A stretch of 64,000 nucleotides of DNA, taken from the NCBI RefSeq assembly GCF_024198235.1, contig NZ_JAKCFB010000008.1, positions 230,773 to 294,772 on the forward strand, in the 5' to 3' direction. The position numbers and the translations under genes were made by a program. Each line of letters starts with the position of its first letter. Position 1 is the stretch's first letter. Below are positions 10,849-18,910 of the stretch, in pieces. The notes under the pieces were generated by a model that worked only from the letters and a program-made list of their open reading frames with translations, had not been told where the DNA came from and did no database searches. The stretch comes from Myxococcus dinghuensis. Its GTDB lineage: Bacteria; Myxococcota; Myxococcia; Myxococcales; Myxococcaceae.

Positions 10849-12006
10849 TCAGCGGCTGCCCGCGGCGGATGCGCCGGGCGCCGTCACCTGGGTGGCCGGG
10901 GCGTCGGCCGTCTTCACCTTCACGGGCATGCCGTCGCGCAGCGCCTGGAGCGAGGACACCGCCACGCGGTCCCCCTGCTTCAGGCCGTTCTCCACGACGT
11001 AGGCCATGTTGCCCAGCATGCCGAGCGTGATGGGGCGCCGCTCCACCACCGTCTTGCCCTCCTTGTCCTGCACCACCATGGCGAAGGGCTGGCCGCTCAG
11101 GCGCACCACCGCGAGCGCCGGAATCTGCAGCGCGTCGTGCTTGGCGTAGACGACGCGCGCGCGCACCAGCTCGCTGGGGCGCAGGCCCACCGTGTTCTGG
11201 AAGGCCGCCTTCACCTCCACCAGCTGCGTGCGCGGGTCGGCCTGGGGCGCCACGAAGAACAGGGTGCTGGTGAGCAGCACGTTGCCCTGGCCGTCGAGGA
11301 TCTCCAGCGCCGTGTCGGGCTTGAGCGCGCGCGCCCGCTCGGACGGCAGCGACACGCTGACCTCCAGCACGTCCGCCTGGGCGATGCTGGTCAGCGGAGT
11401 GGTGGCGCTGACGAAGTCACCCAGGCGCACCAGCACGTCGCCCACCGTGCCCGCGAACGGCGCGCGCACGGCGTGGAACTGCAGCTGCACCTGGCGCTGG
11501 GCCACCTGGGCGGCGGCCGAGCGCGCGGAGGCCTCGGCGGCGTCGAGCTGCGCGCGCCCCTGCTCCATCTCCTGGGCGCTGGCGAGGCCCTCCTTGTAGA
11601 GGGCCTCCGTGCGCGCGTACGTGCGGCGCGCCAGCTCCCGGCCCACCTCCGCCGAGCTGTGCTGGGCCTGGGCGCTGTCGAGCGCGGCCGTCTCCTCGCG
11701 GGAGTCGACCTCCAGGATGGTCGCCCCGGCCTCCACCTTCTGGCCGGGCTTCACGAGGATGCGGCGCACGTAGCCGCCCACCTGCGGCAGCACCGTGACG
11801 CTCTGCCGCGACAAGAGCGAGCCCAGGTACTCCCCGGTGTCCCGCACCTCGCTGGGCGCCAGCGTCAACACCTGCACCTCGCGCGGGGGCGGCGCGGCCG
11901 GAGCCGGCGCCTTGCCCGAGCACCCCGCCGCCAGCAACAGCACGGCACTCCCACACACCGTCTTCTTCAGCGCCTCCAGGGGGCGCACCCGTCTCACCAG
12001 TCGCAC
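10849..12006 (-). CDS. RND periplasmic adaptor lipoprotein (MexA/AcrA family)
   Basis: The 385-aa product starts with a short basic region, a hydrophobic stretch and the lipobox LLAAGC, so the mature protein should be lipid-anchored at the inner membrane. Then come the membrane-fusion elements: a barrel-sandwich half (GYVRRILVKPGQKVEAGATI), a helical hairpin (about residues 100-165), the second half-motif (VRAPFAGTVGDVLVRLGDFV) and beta-barrel and membrane-proximal domains. GTG 12006 is used; GTG 11997 is a possible alternative. It overlaps the outer-membrane factor gene by 13 bases and lies 78 bases ahead of the pump gene. It bridges pump and outer-membrane channel. Confidence 0.92.
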   Translation of the reverse strand: MRLVRRVRPLEALKKTVCGSAVLLLAAGCSGKAPAPAAPPPREVQVLTLAPSEVRDTGEYLGSLLSRQSVTVLPQVGGYVRRILVKPGQKVEAGATILEVDSREETAALDSAQAQHSSAEVGRELARRTYARTEALYKEGLASAQEMEQGRAQLDAAEASARSAAAQVAQRQVQLQFHAVRAPFAGTVGDVLVRLGDFVSATTPLTSIAQADVLEVSVSLPSERARALKPDTALEILDGQGNVLLTSTLFFVAPQADPRTQLVEVKAAFQNTVGLRPSELVRARVVYAKHDALQIPALAVVRLSGQPFAMVVQDKEGKTVVERRPITLGMLGNMAYVVENGLKQGDRVAVSSLQALRDGMPVKVKTADAPATQVTAPGASAAGSR

Positions 12007-13373
12007 CGGGCCTCCGTCAAGAATGCGTCCAGGCGCGCCTGGACAAGCTCGAATTCACGCAGCGCCAGCGTCAGCTCCGCCTGGCGCAGGGCCGCTCCGC
12101 TCTGCACCAGCTCGAGGCTGCTGCCGCGGCCCACTTCATAGGAACGGCGGGTCAGCCGGTCGGTCCGGTCCGCCAGCTCGCGGGACTCGGACGCCGTCTT
12201 CACCAGCGCGTCCGCCACGTCCACGCTGCGCCGGGCCTGCGCCACCTCCACGGACACGTCGCGGCGGCTGCTCTCCAGCGTCTGCTCCGCCTGCTTCTCG
12301 ATGCCGGCGCGCTCGCGCACCAGGCCCCCGCGCAGACCGCCCTCCCAGATGGGGACGGTGAGCACCGCGGCGATGCTCCAGGTGGAGAAGCGGCCGAAGT
12401 CCGGGTCCGTGGTCACCGCCTGGAGGCTGCTCTGCAGGCCCAGGGTGGGCAGGTAGCCGGCGGAGGCCTGGCGGCGGCTGTCGCGCGCTGCTTCCACCTG
12501 GGCGCGCGCGGCGACGAGGTCCGGCCGGGTGTCCTGGTCGTCCAGGGCGACACACGACTTGCGCGTGTCCTCCATGAGGCCGGAGAGGTTGAAGTCCGGG
12601 GACACGCCCACCGGCGCGCCGAAGCCCAGGGCCAGCCCCAGGGCCTCCCGGGCCCGGCGCAGCTGCTCGTCGCCGGACACCAGGGCGCCACGCGCCAGCG
12701 CCACGTCCTGGTTCACCCGCACCACGTCGAGCTGGTTGCTCGCCCCCAGCTCGAACGAGCGCTGGGCGAGGGCGGAGCGCTCCAGGGACTGGAGCAGGCC
12801 CACCCGGTTGAGCTCCGCGGCGCGCTCGGCGGCGACCGTCGCCACCAGCGCCCGGGCCAGGCCCAGGGTGAGGCGGCGGCGCGTGTCGTGGAGCGTCGCC
12901 AGGGCGCCCCGCTCGGAGGAGGCCGCGGAGGACACGCCCCGCCATGCGCCCACATCGACGAGGGACTGGCTCAGCGTCGCGGTGAGTACGCCCACCATGG
13001 GGGTGGTCGGCGTGCGGCCCTCCAGATTGGAGGTGGCGAAGACGCCCACCGGGGTGTCGGGGTTGAGGATGTCGTGGGCGACGCTCGCCGTGGCGCGCGC
13101 GTTGGGCAGGAGCGTCGAGAGCGCCTGGCGCCAGCGGCCCTCGGCCCGCTCGATGCCTGCTTCGGCGCCGCGCAGGTCGGTGGAGCGCTCCTTGACGAGC
13201 GCGAGCGCCTGGTCCCAGGAGCCCACGAGCTGCGGGGCGGGCGGGACCGGGGTGAGCATGGGGTCCTCCACCTTCGGCTGGAACGGAACCGGTGGAGGGA
13301 CGGAGCTGGTCGACGGCGCCGCCGGCGTCGACGCCGTGACGAACGCCAGGAGGAGGGCTGAGGAGACGGACAT
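11994..13373 (-). CDS. TolC-family outer-membrane efflux channel
   Basis: The 459-aa product has an N-terminal export signal (SALLLAFVTAST, then an Ala/Pro/Ser-rich segment) and the duplicated TolC/OMF helical repeats, e.g. LARALVATVAAERAAELNR in the first half and VEVAQARRSVDVADALVK in the second. ATG 13373 was chosen because the earlier part of the frame runs into the divergent regulator's promoter. It is the promoter-proximal gene of the RND operon. A Pro-rich tail of about 45 residues separates the signal from the first helix. It should form the trimeric channel for the adaptor and pump encoded next to it. Confidence 0.9.
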   Translation of the reverse strand: MSVSSALLLAFVTASTPAAPSTSSVPPPVPFQPKVEDPMLTPVPPAPQLVGSWDQALALVKERSTDLRGAEAGIERAEGRWRQALSTLLPNARATASVAHDILNPDTPVGVFATSNLEGRTPTTPMVGVLTATLSQSLVDVGAWRGVSSAASSERGALATLHDTRRRLTLGLARALVATVAAERAAELNRVGLLQSLERSALAQRSFELGASNQLDVVRVNQDVALARGALVSGDEQLRRAREALGLALGFGAPVGVSPDFNLSGLMEDTRKSCVALDDQDTRPDLVAARAQVEAARDSRRQASAGYLPTLGLQSSLQAVTTDPDFGRFSTWSIAAVLTVPIWEGGLRGGLVRERAGIEKQAEQTLESSRRDVSVEVAQARRSVDVADALVKTASESRELADRTDRLTRRSYEVGRGSSLELVQSGAALRQAELTLALREFELVQARLDAFLTEARCDW

Positions 13374-13453
13374 ACCTGGGGGAAGGAAAAGAGTGACTTC
13401 GTGTGCGACCCGACTCCCCCCGACTTCGACGGCTCGCGTCGCGCCGATGTAAT

Positions 13454-13476
13454 TGACAACCGTTGTAGCTGACAAC
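13454..13476. promoter_or_regulatory. Operator-like repeat between RND operon and marR gene
   Basis: TGACAAC occurs twice in direct orientation (13454-13460 and 13470-13476), 16 bases apart, and the first copy is part of the palindrome ACAAC-C-GTTGT (13456-13466). The block sits ten bases ahead of the regulator's ATG and about 80 bases ahead of the outer-membrane factor gene. TTGACA at 13453-13458 could also serve as a -35 box. A MarR dimer site that controls both directions is the obvious reading, but binding is inferred. Confidence 0.5.
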
Positions 13477-13485
13477 TATTTCGGC

Positions 13486-13950
13486 ATGCGAATGACCTTC
13501 GCGGAGCAACTTGCCTCCCTGCGTCGCACCGTCCGCCGGCACCTCTCGGAGAGGCTCGGCGGGAGGACGAGCAGGCCCATCACCCAACTGTTGGCGTTGA
13601 AGGCCATTTCCGAGGGCGTGCGGAATCAGGGCTCGCTCGCGGAGCGGCTGATGGTGGACGCGCCCGCGGCGAGCCGCCTGGTCGAGCGGCTCGCGGAGGA
13701 TGGCCTCGTCCGGCGGATGGCGGGGGAGGATCGCCGTTGTGTACGGCTGGAGCTCACCCCCGAGGGCGAGGTGGAGCTGGGGCTGTTGCGCGAGACGCTG
13801 CGCGAGCTGGACGGCGAGCTGCTCCAGTACCTGCCGGAGGCGGAGCTCGCGGAGCTGCAGCGGTTGATGGCGAAGCTGCAACGGGGGTTGGCCGCCCACC
13901 CCCAGGGGACGGTGGAGCCTGGCTCGTCCGAAGGTTGCGGCGGCGACTGA
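13486..13950 (+). CDS. MarR-family transcriptional regulator
   Basis: The 154-aa product has a MarR fold: N-terminal dimerisation helix (FAEQLASLRRTVRRHLSERL), winged helix-turn-helix (GSLAERLMVDAPAASRLVERL, then the wing LVRRMAGEDRRCVRLELTPEG) and a C-terminal dimerisation helix. The tail after residue 140 is Gly/Ser-rich and dispensable-looking. ATG 13486 was chosen over an in-frame ACG/GTG further up; ATG 13492 is also possible. It diverges from the RND operon, the standard arrangement for a local repressor of efflux genes that responds to small aromatic or drug-like ligands. Confidence 0.88.
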   Translation: MRMTFAEQLASLRRTVRRHLSERLGGRTSRPITQLLALKAISEGVRNQGSLAERLMVDAPAASRLVERLAEDGLVRRMAGEDRRCVRLELTPEGEVELGLLRETLRELDGELLQYLPEAELAELQRLMAKLQRGLAAHPQGTVEPGSSEGCGGD

Positions 13951-14145
13951 GCCTCCGGGGCCCCCGCGACGACGGCCCGACCTCCGACAGGCGTCTTCAG
14001 GAGGTGGCGCCGCACGGGGCCGACGTGACCTGTCCGTGACGCCGTCCGCCTCCGGACGGGAATCGACGGGGGGACCGGCTCCTGGTGGTCCGTCGTGCCG
14101 CGCTCGCGAGGCCGCTCGCCCGGTCCTGGCGCTGGAAACGACGAA

Positions 14146-14182
14146 GGGCCCGGCTTCCGGACGCCGCCGGAAGACCGAGCCC
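14146..14182 (-). terminator. Hairpin terminator of the coiled-coil protein gene
   Basis: Read on the minus strand, GGGCTCGG-T-CTTCCGG and CCGGAAG-CCGGGCCC pair around a six-base loop (one bulge, one G-T pair), followed by TTCGTCGTTT. It lies 29 bases beyond the stop of the minus-strand gene. The gap 13951-14210 otherwise shows nothing that looks coding. Confidence 0.6.
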
Positions 14183-14210
14183 CTCGGGCCCGACATCACC
14201 TGTGGGTGAC

Positions 14211-15251
14211 TCAGGCCTGCGGCGCGGCCTTCGCCTCGGACTCGGCGGCCTGGGCCTCGGTCGCGGTGGGGGCCTCGGCCGGCTGCTGGGCGGCGGCCTG
14301 GGTCTCGGACTCGGCGCGCACGCGGGCGGTCTCCTCGGTGCGCTGGTCGCTGGCGGCCATCTCCTCCGGCGTCAGCTCCGTGCGGTCGGCGAGGATGCCC
14401 GTCTTCTTCTCCAGGTCCTTGATGGCGCGGCGGAGCAGGTCGCGCTCCAGGAGCGTGCGGTTGAGGCGCTTCTCCAGGGCCTTGAACTTGTCCTTCATCA
14501 GGTCCAGGTCGCCCTTGGTGGCGGCGTAGACGCGCTGCTGCGTCTGCTCGCGGCCCTTCACCCGGCGCACTTCCTTCTCCAGATCCACGGCGCGGGCGCG
14601 GTCCTTGTTGGCGGCCTGCTCCAGGCGCTCCATCTTCTCGCGGTCCGCGTCGTTCAGCTCGCGGAAGCGGCGGACGTTCTTCTCCTCGCGGGAGGCCTCG
14701 GCGGCGGGCGCCACCGGGACGGCGGCGGCGACGACGGACTCACCCTCCTTGGCGGGGGCGGCGATCTGCGGGGCCGGGGCGGCGGCGGGCGCGGCGACGG
14801 CGGCGGCCGGGGCCGGGGTCTGCTCGCGACGACGGCCGCGCGACTCCGACTCCGCCTTCAGGCGCTGGTTCTCCGTCAGCACGGCGGCCAGCTCCTGGCG
14901 GGTCTGCTCGAGCTGGATGGAGGCGTTGCGCTCCACCTCGGCGCGCGCCTTGGCCAGGTCCTGGGAGCCCTTGTCGGACTCCTTCTGCTCGAAGACCTTG
15001 CGCTTGGTCTGCTTGAGCTGCTCCTTCACCTCCTGGAACTGGCCTCGGACCTCGTCGAGTTCCTTCTGCTTGCGCTGCAGCTCCGCTTCGGCCTTCGCGC
15101 GCGCGGCCTTTTGGTCCGCCTCCGTGTCCGCGCGGGGCGCGTGGTGGGAGGAGGTGGAAGCGGGCAGCGCGGCCTGCTTCGCGCCGCCGAAGAGGTTGAA
15201 ATAGAGGGAGATGGCGAGCCCGACTGCCAGGGCGATGACCAGGAACGACAC
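14211..15251 (-). CDS. Membrane-anchored coiled-coil protein, function unknown
   Basis: The 346-aa product begins with one hydrophobic segment (residues about 2-22, MSFLVIALAVGLAISLYFNL) that should be an uncleaved anchor. It is followed by a charged Lys/Glu/Gln/Ala coiled coil (about 45-130), an Ala/Pro-rich linker (about 145-185), a second coiled coil (about 190-285) and an Ala/Glu-rich tail. There is no catalytic motif. Such proteins in myxobacteria often get TolA-like or cell-envelope labels from composition alone; I do not assign one. It is monocistronic, with its own terminator and a 240-base divergent promoter region shared with the acyltransferase gene. Confidence 0.75.
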   Translation of the reverse strand: MSFLVIALAVGLAISLYFNLFGGAKQAALPASTSSHHAPRADTEADQKAARAKAEAELQRKQKELDEVRGQFQEVKEQLKQTKRKVFEQKESDKGSQDLAKARAEVERNASIQLEQTRQELAAVLTENQRLKAESESRGRRREQTPAPAAAVAAPAAAPAPQIAAPAKEGESVVAAAVPVAPAAEASREEKNVRRFRELNDADREKMERLEQAANKDRARAVDLEKEVRRVKGREQTQQRVYAATKGDLDLMKDKFKALEKRLNRTLLERDLLRRAIKDLEKKTGILADRTELTPEEMAASDQRTEETARVRAESETQAAAQQPAEAPTATEAQAAESEAKAAPQA

Positions 15252-15492
15252 GGGACGACCTCCACGGGAGGGATCTGCAAAAAGCGGGGCAGCCTAGCGC
15301 CCAGCGCCGAGGCGTCAAGAGTACGCTGCAAGGCGTCGTGACGAGCCCCACCTCCAGACCCTGGCGGGGCAACGGGCGCAGCCTCGACCCTGTCCCGGTG
15401 CCCCCTGGCAGGCATTCGCGCCCGGGTCTTCCCTGCCCCGGCGCGAGCGGCGATGCTTCCAGGGAGCGTGTCGTTGGAGGAGCGGGCGTGAG

Positions 15493-16302
15493 ATGGCGCA
15501 CCTGGAGCTGATTCGGAAGAAGCCCCTGTCGAGCTTCCGCAAGCTGTCGCTGGGCAGTTGGGGGGCGCCGTATGACCCCACGGTCTACGGCACGCTCACG
15601 GTGCGCATGGACGAGGCGCTGGCCTACATGGCCGCCTTCCGGCGGAGCACCGGCCTGGAGCTGACGGTGACGCACCTGGTGCTCAAGGCCCTGGCGGAGG
15701 CGCTGCGGCGCTGTCCGGACGCCAACGCGGTGGTGCGCTTCGGCCGCATCTACCTGCGCCAGCGGGTGAGCGTGTCCGCGCTGGTGGCGAGCCCCGGGCC
15801 CGAGGGGGGCGCGCGCTGGAGGCTGGTGCGGGTGGAGGACGCGGACCGCAAGTCGCTGGAGGACGTGGTGCGGGAGCTGGGCTCGGCGCGTGACGAGGCG
15901 CCCCGCGTGGTGGAGGCCCTGCCCGCGCCCCTGACGCGGTGGTTCCTCACGGGCCTGTCCTTCCTGGCGACGACGCTCAACCTGGACCTGTCGCGCTTCG
16001 GCCTGCCGAAGGACGTGGCCGGCGGCGCGGTGGTGGCGGACGTGGGGGCGCTGGGGCTGGACGCGGCGTACCTGCCGCTGATTCCGTTCGCGCGCGTGCC
16101 CGTGTTCGTCGCGCCGGGCGCGGTGCGGGAGGTGCCCGTGGTGGAGGAGGGGCGGGTGGGAGTGGGGCGGGTGATGAGCCTCAACGCCTCCATTGACCAC
16201 CGCTTCATCGACGGCTTCCACGCGGGTGTGCTGGCCCGCGCGCTCCAGGCGCTGCTCGAGGACCCCGCCGCGGGGTTCGGGCCGGTGGCGCGGGGGCCGT
16301 GA
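15493..16302 (+). CDS. Stand-alone 2-oxoacid dehydrogenase E2-type acyltransferase domain
   Basis: The 269-aa product corresponds to the catalytic core of dihydrolipoamide acyltransferases. The start resembles the core entry (RKKPLSSFRKLSLGSW), a helix with LTVTHLVLKALAEALRRCPDANA follows, and the C-terminus carries the active-site signature DHRFIDGFHAG with His and Asp in the HxxxDG arrangement. The lipoyl and E1/E3-binding domains of a normal E2 are absent, and no E1, E3 or lipoylation genes are nearby. ATG 15493 has GGAGGAGCGGGCG just upstream. It may act on a lipoyl protein or CoA ester encoded elsewhere; chloramphenicol acetyltransferase shares the fold, but the motif here is E2-like. 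Confidence 0.82.
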   Translation: MAHLELIRKKPLSSFRKLSLGSWGAPYDPTVYGTLTVRMDEALAYMAAFRRSTGLELTVTHLVLKALAEALRRCPDANAVVRFGRIYLRQRVSVSALVASPGPEGGARWRLVRVEDADRKSLEDVVRELGSARDEAPRVVEALPAPLTRWFLTGLSFLATTLNLDLSRFGLPKDVAGGAVVADVGALGLDAAYLPLIPFARVPVFVAPGAVREVPVVEEGRVGVGRVMSLNASIDHRFIDGFHAGVLARALQALLEDPAAGFGPVARGP

Positions 16303-16329
16303 CGACCGACCCCCGCGACCGGGCTTGCG

Positions 16330-17310
16330 TCAGTACGCGTACTCCCAGCCGCCACGGCCGCGCGCACCGCCGGCGCGCATGCCCATCTCGCGCAGGCGGC
16401 GCACCCGCTCGGGGATGGGCGGGTGGGTGGAGAACAGGCCCATCACGCCCCCGCGGTGCAGCGGGTTGACGATGAACAGGTGCGAGGTGGCCGGCGCGCG
16501 ATCATACGGAATCAGCTCCGAGCCGCGCTCCAGCTTCAGGAGCGCGTCGGCCAGCGCGTCCGGGTCGCCGTTCAGCTCCGCGCCCGTGGCGTCCGCCCCG
16601 TACTCCCGCGAGCGGCTCACCGCCAACTGCAGCAGCGTGGCGGCGATGGGCGCCACCAGCAGCAGGCCCAGGTTGGCGAACGCGCCGGCCATGCCACCGC
16701 CCTCGTCGTCGTCGCTCCGGCTGAGCATCGAGCCGCCGAACCAGAAGAGCATCTGCGCCGCGTAGCTGATGATGCCCGCCAGCGTGGCGGCCACCGTGCC
16801 GATGAGCGTGTCCCGGTTGCGGACGTGCCCGATTTCGTGTGCGAGCACGCCCTCCAGCTCGCGCTGGTCGAGGATGTCCAGGATGCCCGCCGTCACCGCG
16901 ACGGCCGCGTGCTGGGGGTTGCGCCCCGTGGCGAACGCGTTCGGCGCGCGCGTGGGGAGGATGTAGACCTTCGGCTTGGGCATGCCCGCGCGGGCCGCCA
17001 GCCGTTCCACCATCTGGTGCAGCCAGGGCGCCTGCTCGTAGGGGAGCGGCTGCGCGCCGTGGATGGCCAGGGCGATCTTGTCGCTGAACCAGTACGAACC
17101 GAAGTTCATCACGACGGCGAAGAAGCCCGCGTACATCAGGCCCTGCGCGCCGCCCAGCCGCTGGCCGATGACCAGCACCAGCGCGGTGAGCCCCGCCAGC
17201 AGCACCGTCGTCTTGAGCGCGTTGCCGAGGCGGTGCCACCCACCGCCGCCGCGCGGCGCCGGACGTCCGCCGCCGTACCGGGAAGTTTCGTGGGTGTCGG
17301 TGAATGCCAT
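16330..17310 (-). CDS. htpX: HtpX-like M48 zinc metalloprotease
   Basis: The 326-aa product has two N-terminal TM helices (about 33-50 and 56-75), the zinc motif HEIGH at 158-162 in GVLAHEIGHVRNRD, two further TM segments (about 170-192 and 205-225) and the third-ligand region SREYGADATGAEL. The C-terminus holds the STHPPIPERVRRL signature. This is the normal HtpX layout: an inner-membrane protease that degrades misfolded membrane proteins in the cytoplasm. The N-terminal 25 residues are Gly/Arg-rich, an extension common in longer homologues. It converges on the acyltransferase gene with 27 bases between the stops. Confidence 0.93.
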   Translation of the reverse strand: MAFTDTHETSRYGGGRPAPRGGGGWHRLGNALKTTVLLAGLTALVLVIGQRLGGAQGLMYAGFFAVVMNFGSYWFSDKIALAIHGAQPLPYEQAPWLHQMVERLAARAGMPKPKVYILPTRAPNAFATGRNPQHAAVAVTAGILDILDQRELEGVLAHEIGHVRNRDTLIGTVAATLAGIISYAAQMLFWFGGSMLSRSDDDEGGGMAGAFANLGLLLVAPIAATLLQLAVSRSREYGADATGAELNGDPDALADALLKLERGSELIPYDRAPATSHLFIVNPLHRGGVMGLFSTHPPIPERVRRLREMGMRAGGARGRGGWEYAY

Positions 17311-17476
17311 GACCGTGTTCGTTCCTTTCGCCCGCTCAGGGGCTTCAGAAACGTAAACAGGCGGGGCGAGCCGTCAACGAAAGCCCACCCCCAGGCCAAT
17401 GATGTCGGGGACTTATACACCTGGCCGGCGCCCGGGCGAGCCGCCGGGCGCCGCGTCTCCCGCATGTGGGCCGGGC

Positions 17477-18910
17477 TCACCCGGTGGGCGCGCGGGAGGC
17501 CCGCAGGGTCGGCCGCAGGTGGATGGGCTGGGTGTCCGGCGCCGGGAGGATCCACCCCTTGGGCGCAAGCCCGTCCACCTGCCGCGCGAGGTCCACGGAC
17601 GGGTCCACCAGGGGCTCCGCCGGCCGCCCGTTCAAGGACGCGCGGGCATCCGCGCGGACCTCGACGTCGTGGTGTCCTCGTGCCTCGAAGTCGCGGGCGA
17701 TGTGGCGGGCGAGCTGGAGGATGAGGTCGGGCTGCACGGACATCTCCCGCTCCTGGAGCCGGGTGAGGTACTGGCTGGGGGCGACGTGCCACTCGCGGCC
17801 CGTGGCCGGGTCGCGCACCATGAACGTCACGCTGCCGTTCTTCTCCCGGGCCATCACCCGCCACGAGAAGCGCATGCCCTGCTCGTGCCAGAGGACGTTG
17901 CCGCCATACAGGTGCGTGCGCAGCGGGAGCGCCACCTGGAGCAGCCCGTAGGCCACGGCCACGCCCAGCGCCGCGCGGTGCCAGCGCGCGGGCATGGGCG
18001 TCGCGGACGCGACGACGGGGCTCGGCCCGGACTCGCGATGCCGCAGCGCGCGCAGGCGCCGTCCCACGCGCCGGGGCCACGAGGACTCGAAGAACACCAG
18101 CGCCGCCGTCACCATGATGACGGGGAACATGCCGATGGGGAACAGCAGGGACGTGGCGGCATGGAACCCGAGCACGACGACGTACGCGAAGGGGCGCAGC
18201 CGGCGGGACAGGAGGAAGGCGACGATGGTGGTGTCGAAGAGGAAGCCCGCCCACGCCGCGCCGTACGCCACCCAGCGCTGCTCCAGCAGCGGCCCCACGC
18301 CGGGGAGGCTGGTGCGCGCCGACAGCCAGATGTTGAGGGGCTGCGCGTGCAGGAGCCAGTCGGACGTGAGCTTGGCCAGCCCGGCGAAGACGTAGACGAC
18401 GGTGACCTGGAAGCGCAGCAGCAGGGTGCACGCGAAGGGCAGCGTGTCCGCCCGGGGCGTGGCGCCGCGCAGCACGTCGAGCGAGAAGGCGCGGTGCGTG
18501 GGCACGAAGACGAGCAGCCCCAGCAGCAGGCTCACCAGGTAGTAGTGGTTGAGGTAGTTGCTGACGTCGACGAGCTGGACGTACGTGAAGGCCCCGAACA
18601 GCAGCACCGTCGTCACCCGGTAGAACAGGCCCGTCGCCAGGCACAGCCCCAGCACCGCCAGCGCGGCGAAGAGGGCGTGCATCCAGCCGTCGGGCAGCGC
18701 GGGGACCCAGTCGAAGCCCCAGTAGGTGAAGTGGAAGCGCGGGCGCACGAAGAGCACGTCCACCCAGCCGTAGGCGAGGAAGCGGAGCGCCGAGACGGTG
18801 ATGAGCAGGCCGAGCCCCACGCGCAAGGCCACCAGCGCCGCGATGTCCCGCGGCGCCAGCAACACGGCCCACAGGCGCGAGGTGGCGCGGCCGGGGACCG
18901 GCTCAGTCAT
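17477..18910 (-). CDS. HTTM-domain membrane protein (VKGC-like)
   Basis: The 477-aa product is a multi-spanning protein with the HTTM layout related to vitamin-K-dependent gamma-carboxylase: helices around 20-45, 80-100, 105-125, 130-150, 170-190, 220-300 and a soluble C-terminal part from about 330. Motifs such as NYLNHYYLVSLLLGLL and YVFAGLAKLTSDWLLHAQPLN fit. The start at 18910 overlaps the end of the imelysin-like gene by 8 bases, so the two are translationally coupled. HTTM proteins are commonly encoded beside imelysins in iron-responsive loci. The biochemical role is unknown. Confidence 0.85.
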   Translation of the reverse strand: MTEPVPGRATSRLWAVLLAPRDIAALVALRVGLGLLITVSALRFLAYGWVDVLFVRPRFHFTYWGFDWVPALPDGWMHALFAALAVLGLCLATGLFYRVTTVLLFGAFTYVQLVDVSNYLNHYYLVSLLLGLLVFVPTHRAFSLDVLRGATPRADTLPFACTLLLRFQVTVVYVFAGLAKLTSDWLLHAQPLNIWLSARTSLPGVGPLLEQRWVAYGAAWAGFLFDTTIVAFLLSRRLRPFAYVVVLGFHAATSLLFPIGMFPVIMVTAALVFFESSWPRRVGRRLRALRHRESGPSPVVASATPMPARWHRAALGVAVAYGLLQVALPLRTHLYGGNVLWHEQGMRFSWRVMAREKNGSVTFMVRDPATGREWHVAPSQYLTRLQEREMSVQPDLILQLARHIARDFEARGHHDVEVRADARASLNGRPAEPLVDPSVDLARQVDGLAPKGWILPAPDTQPIHLRPTLRASRAPTG

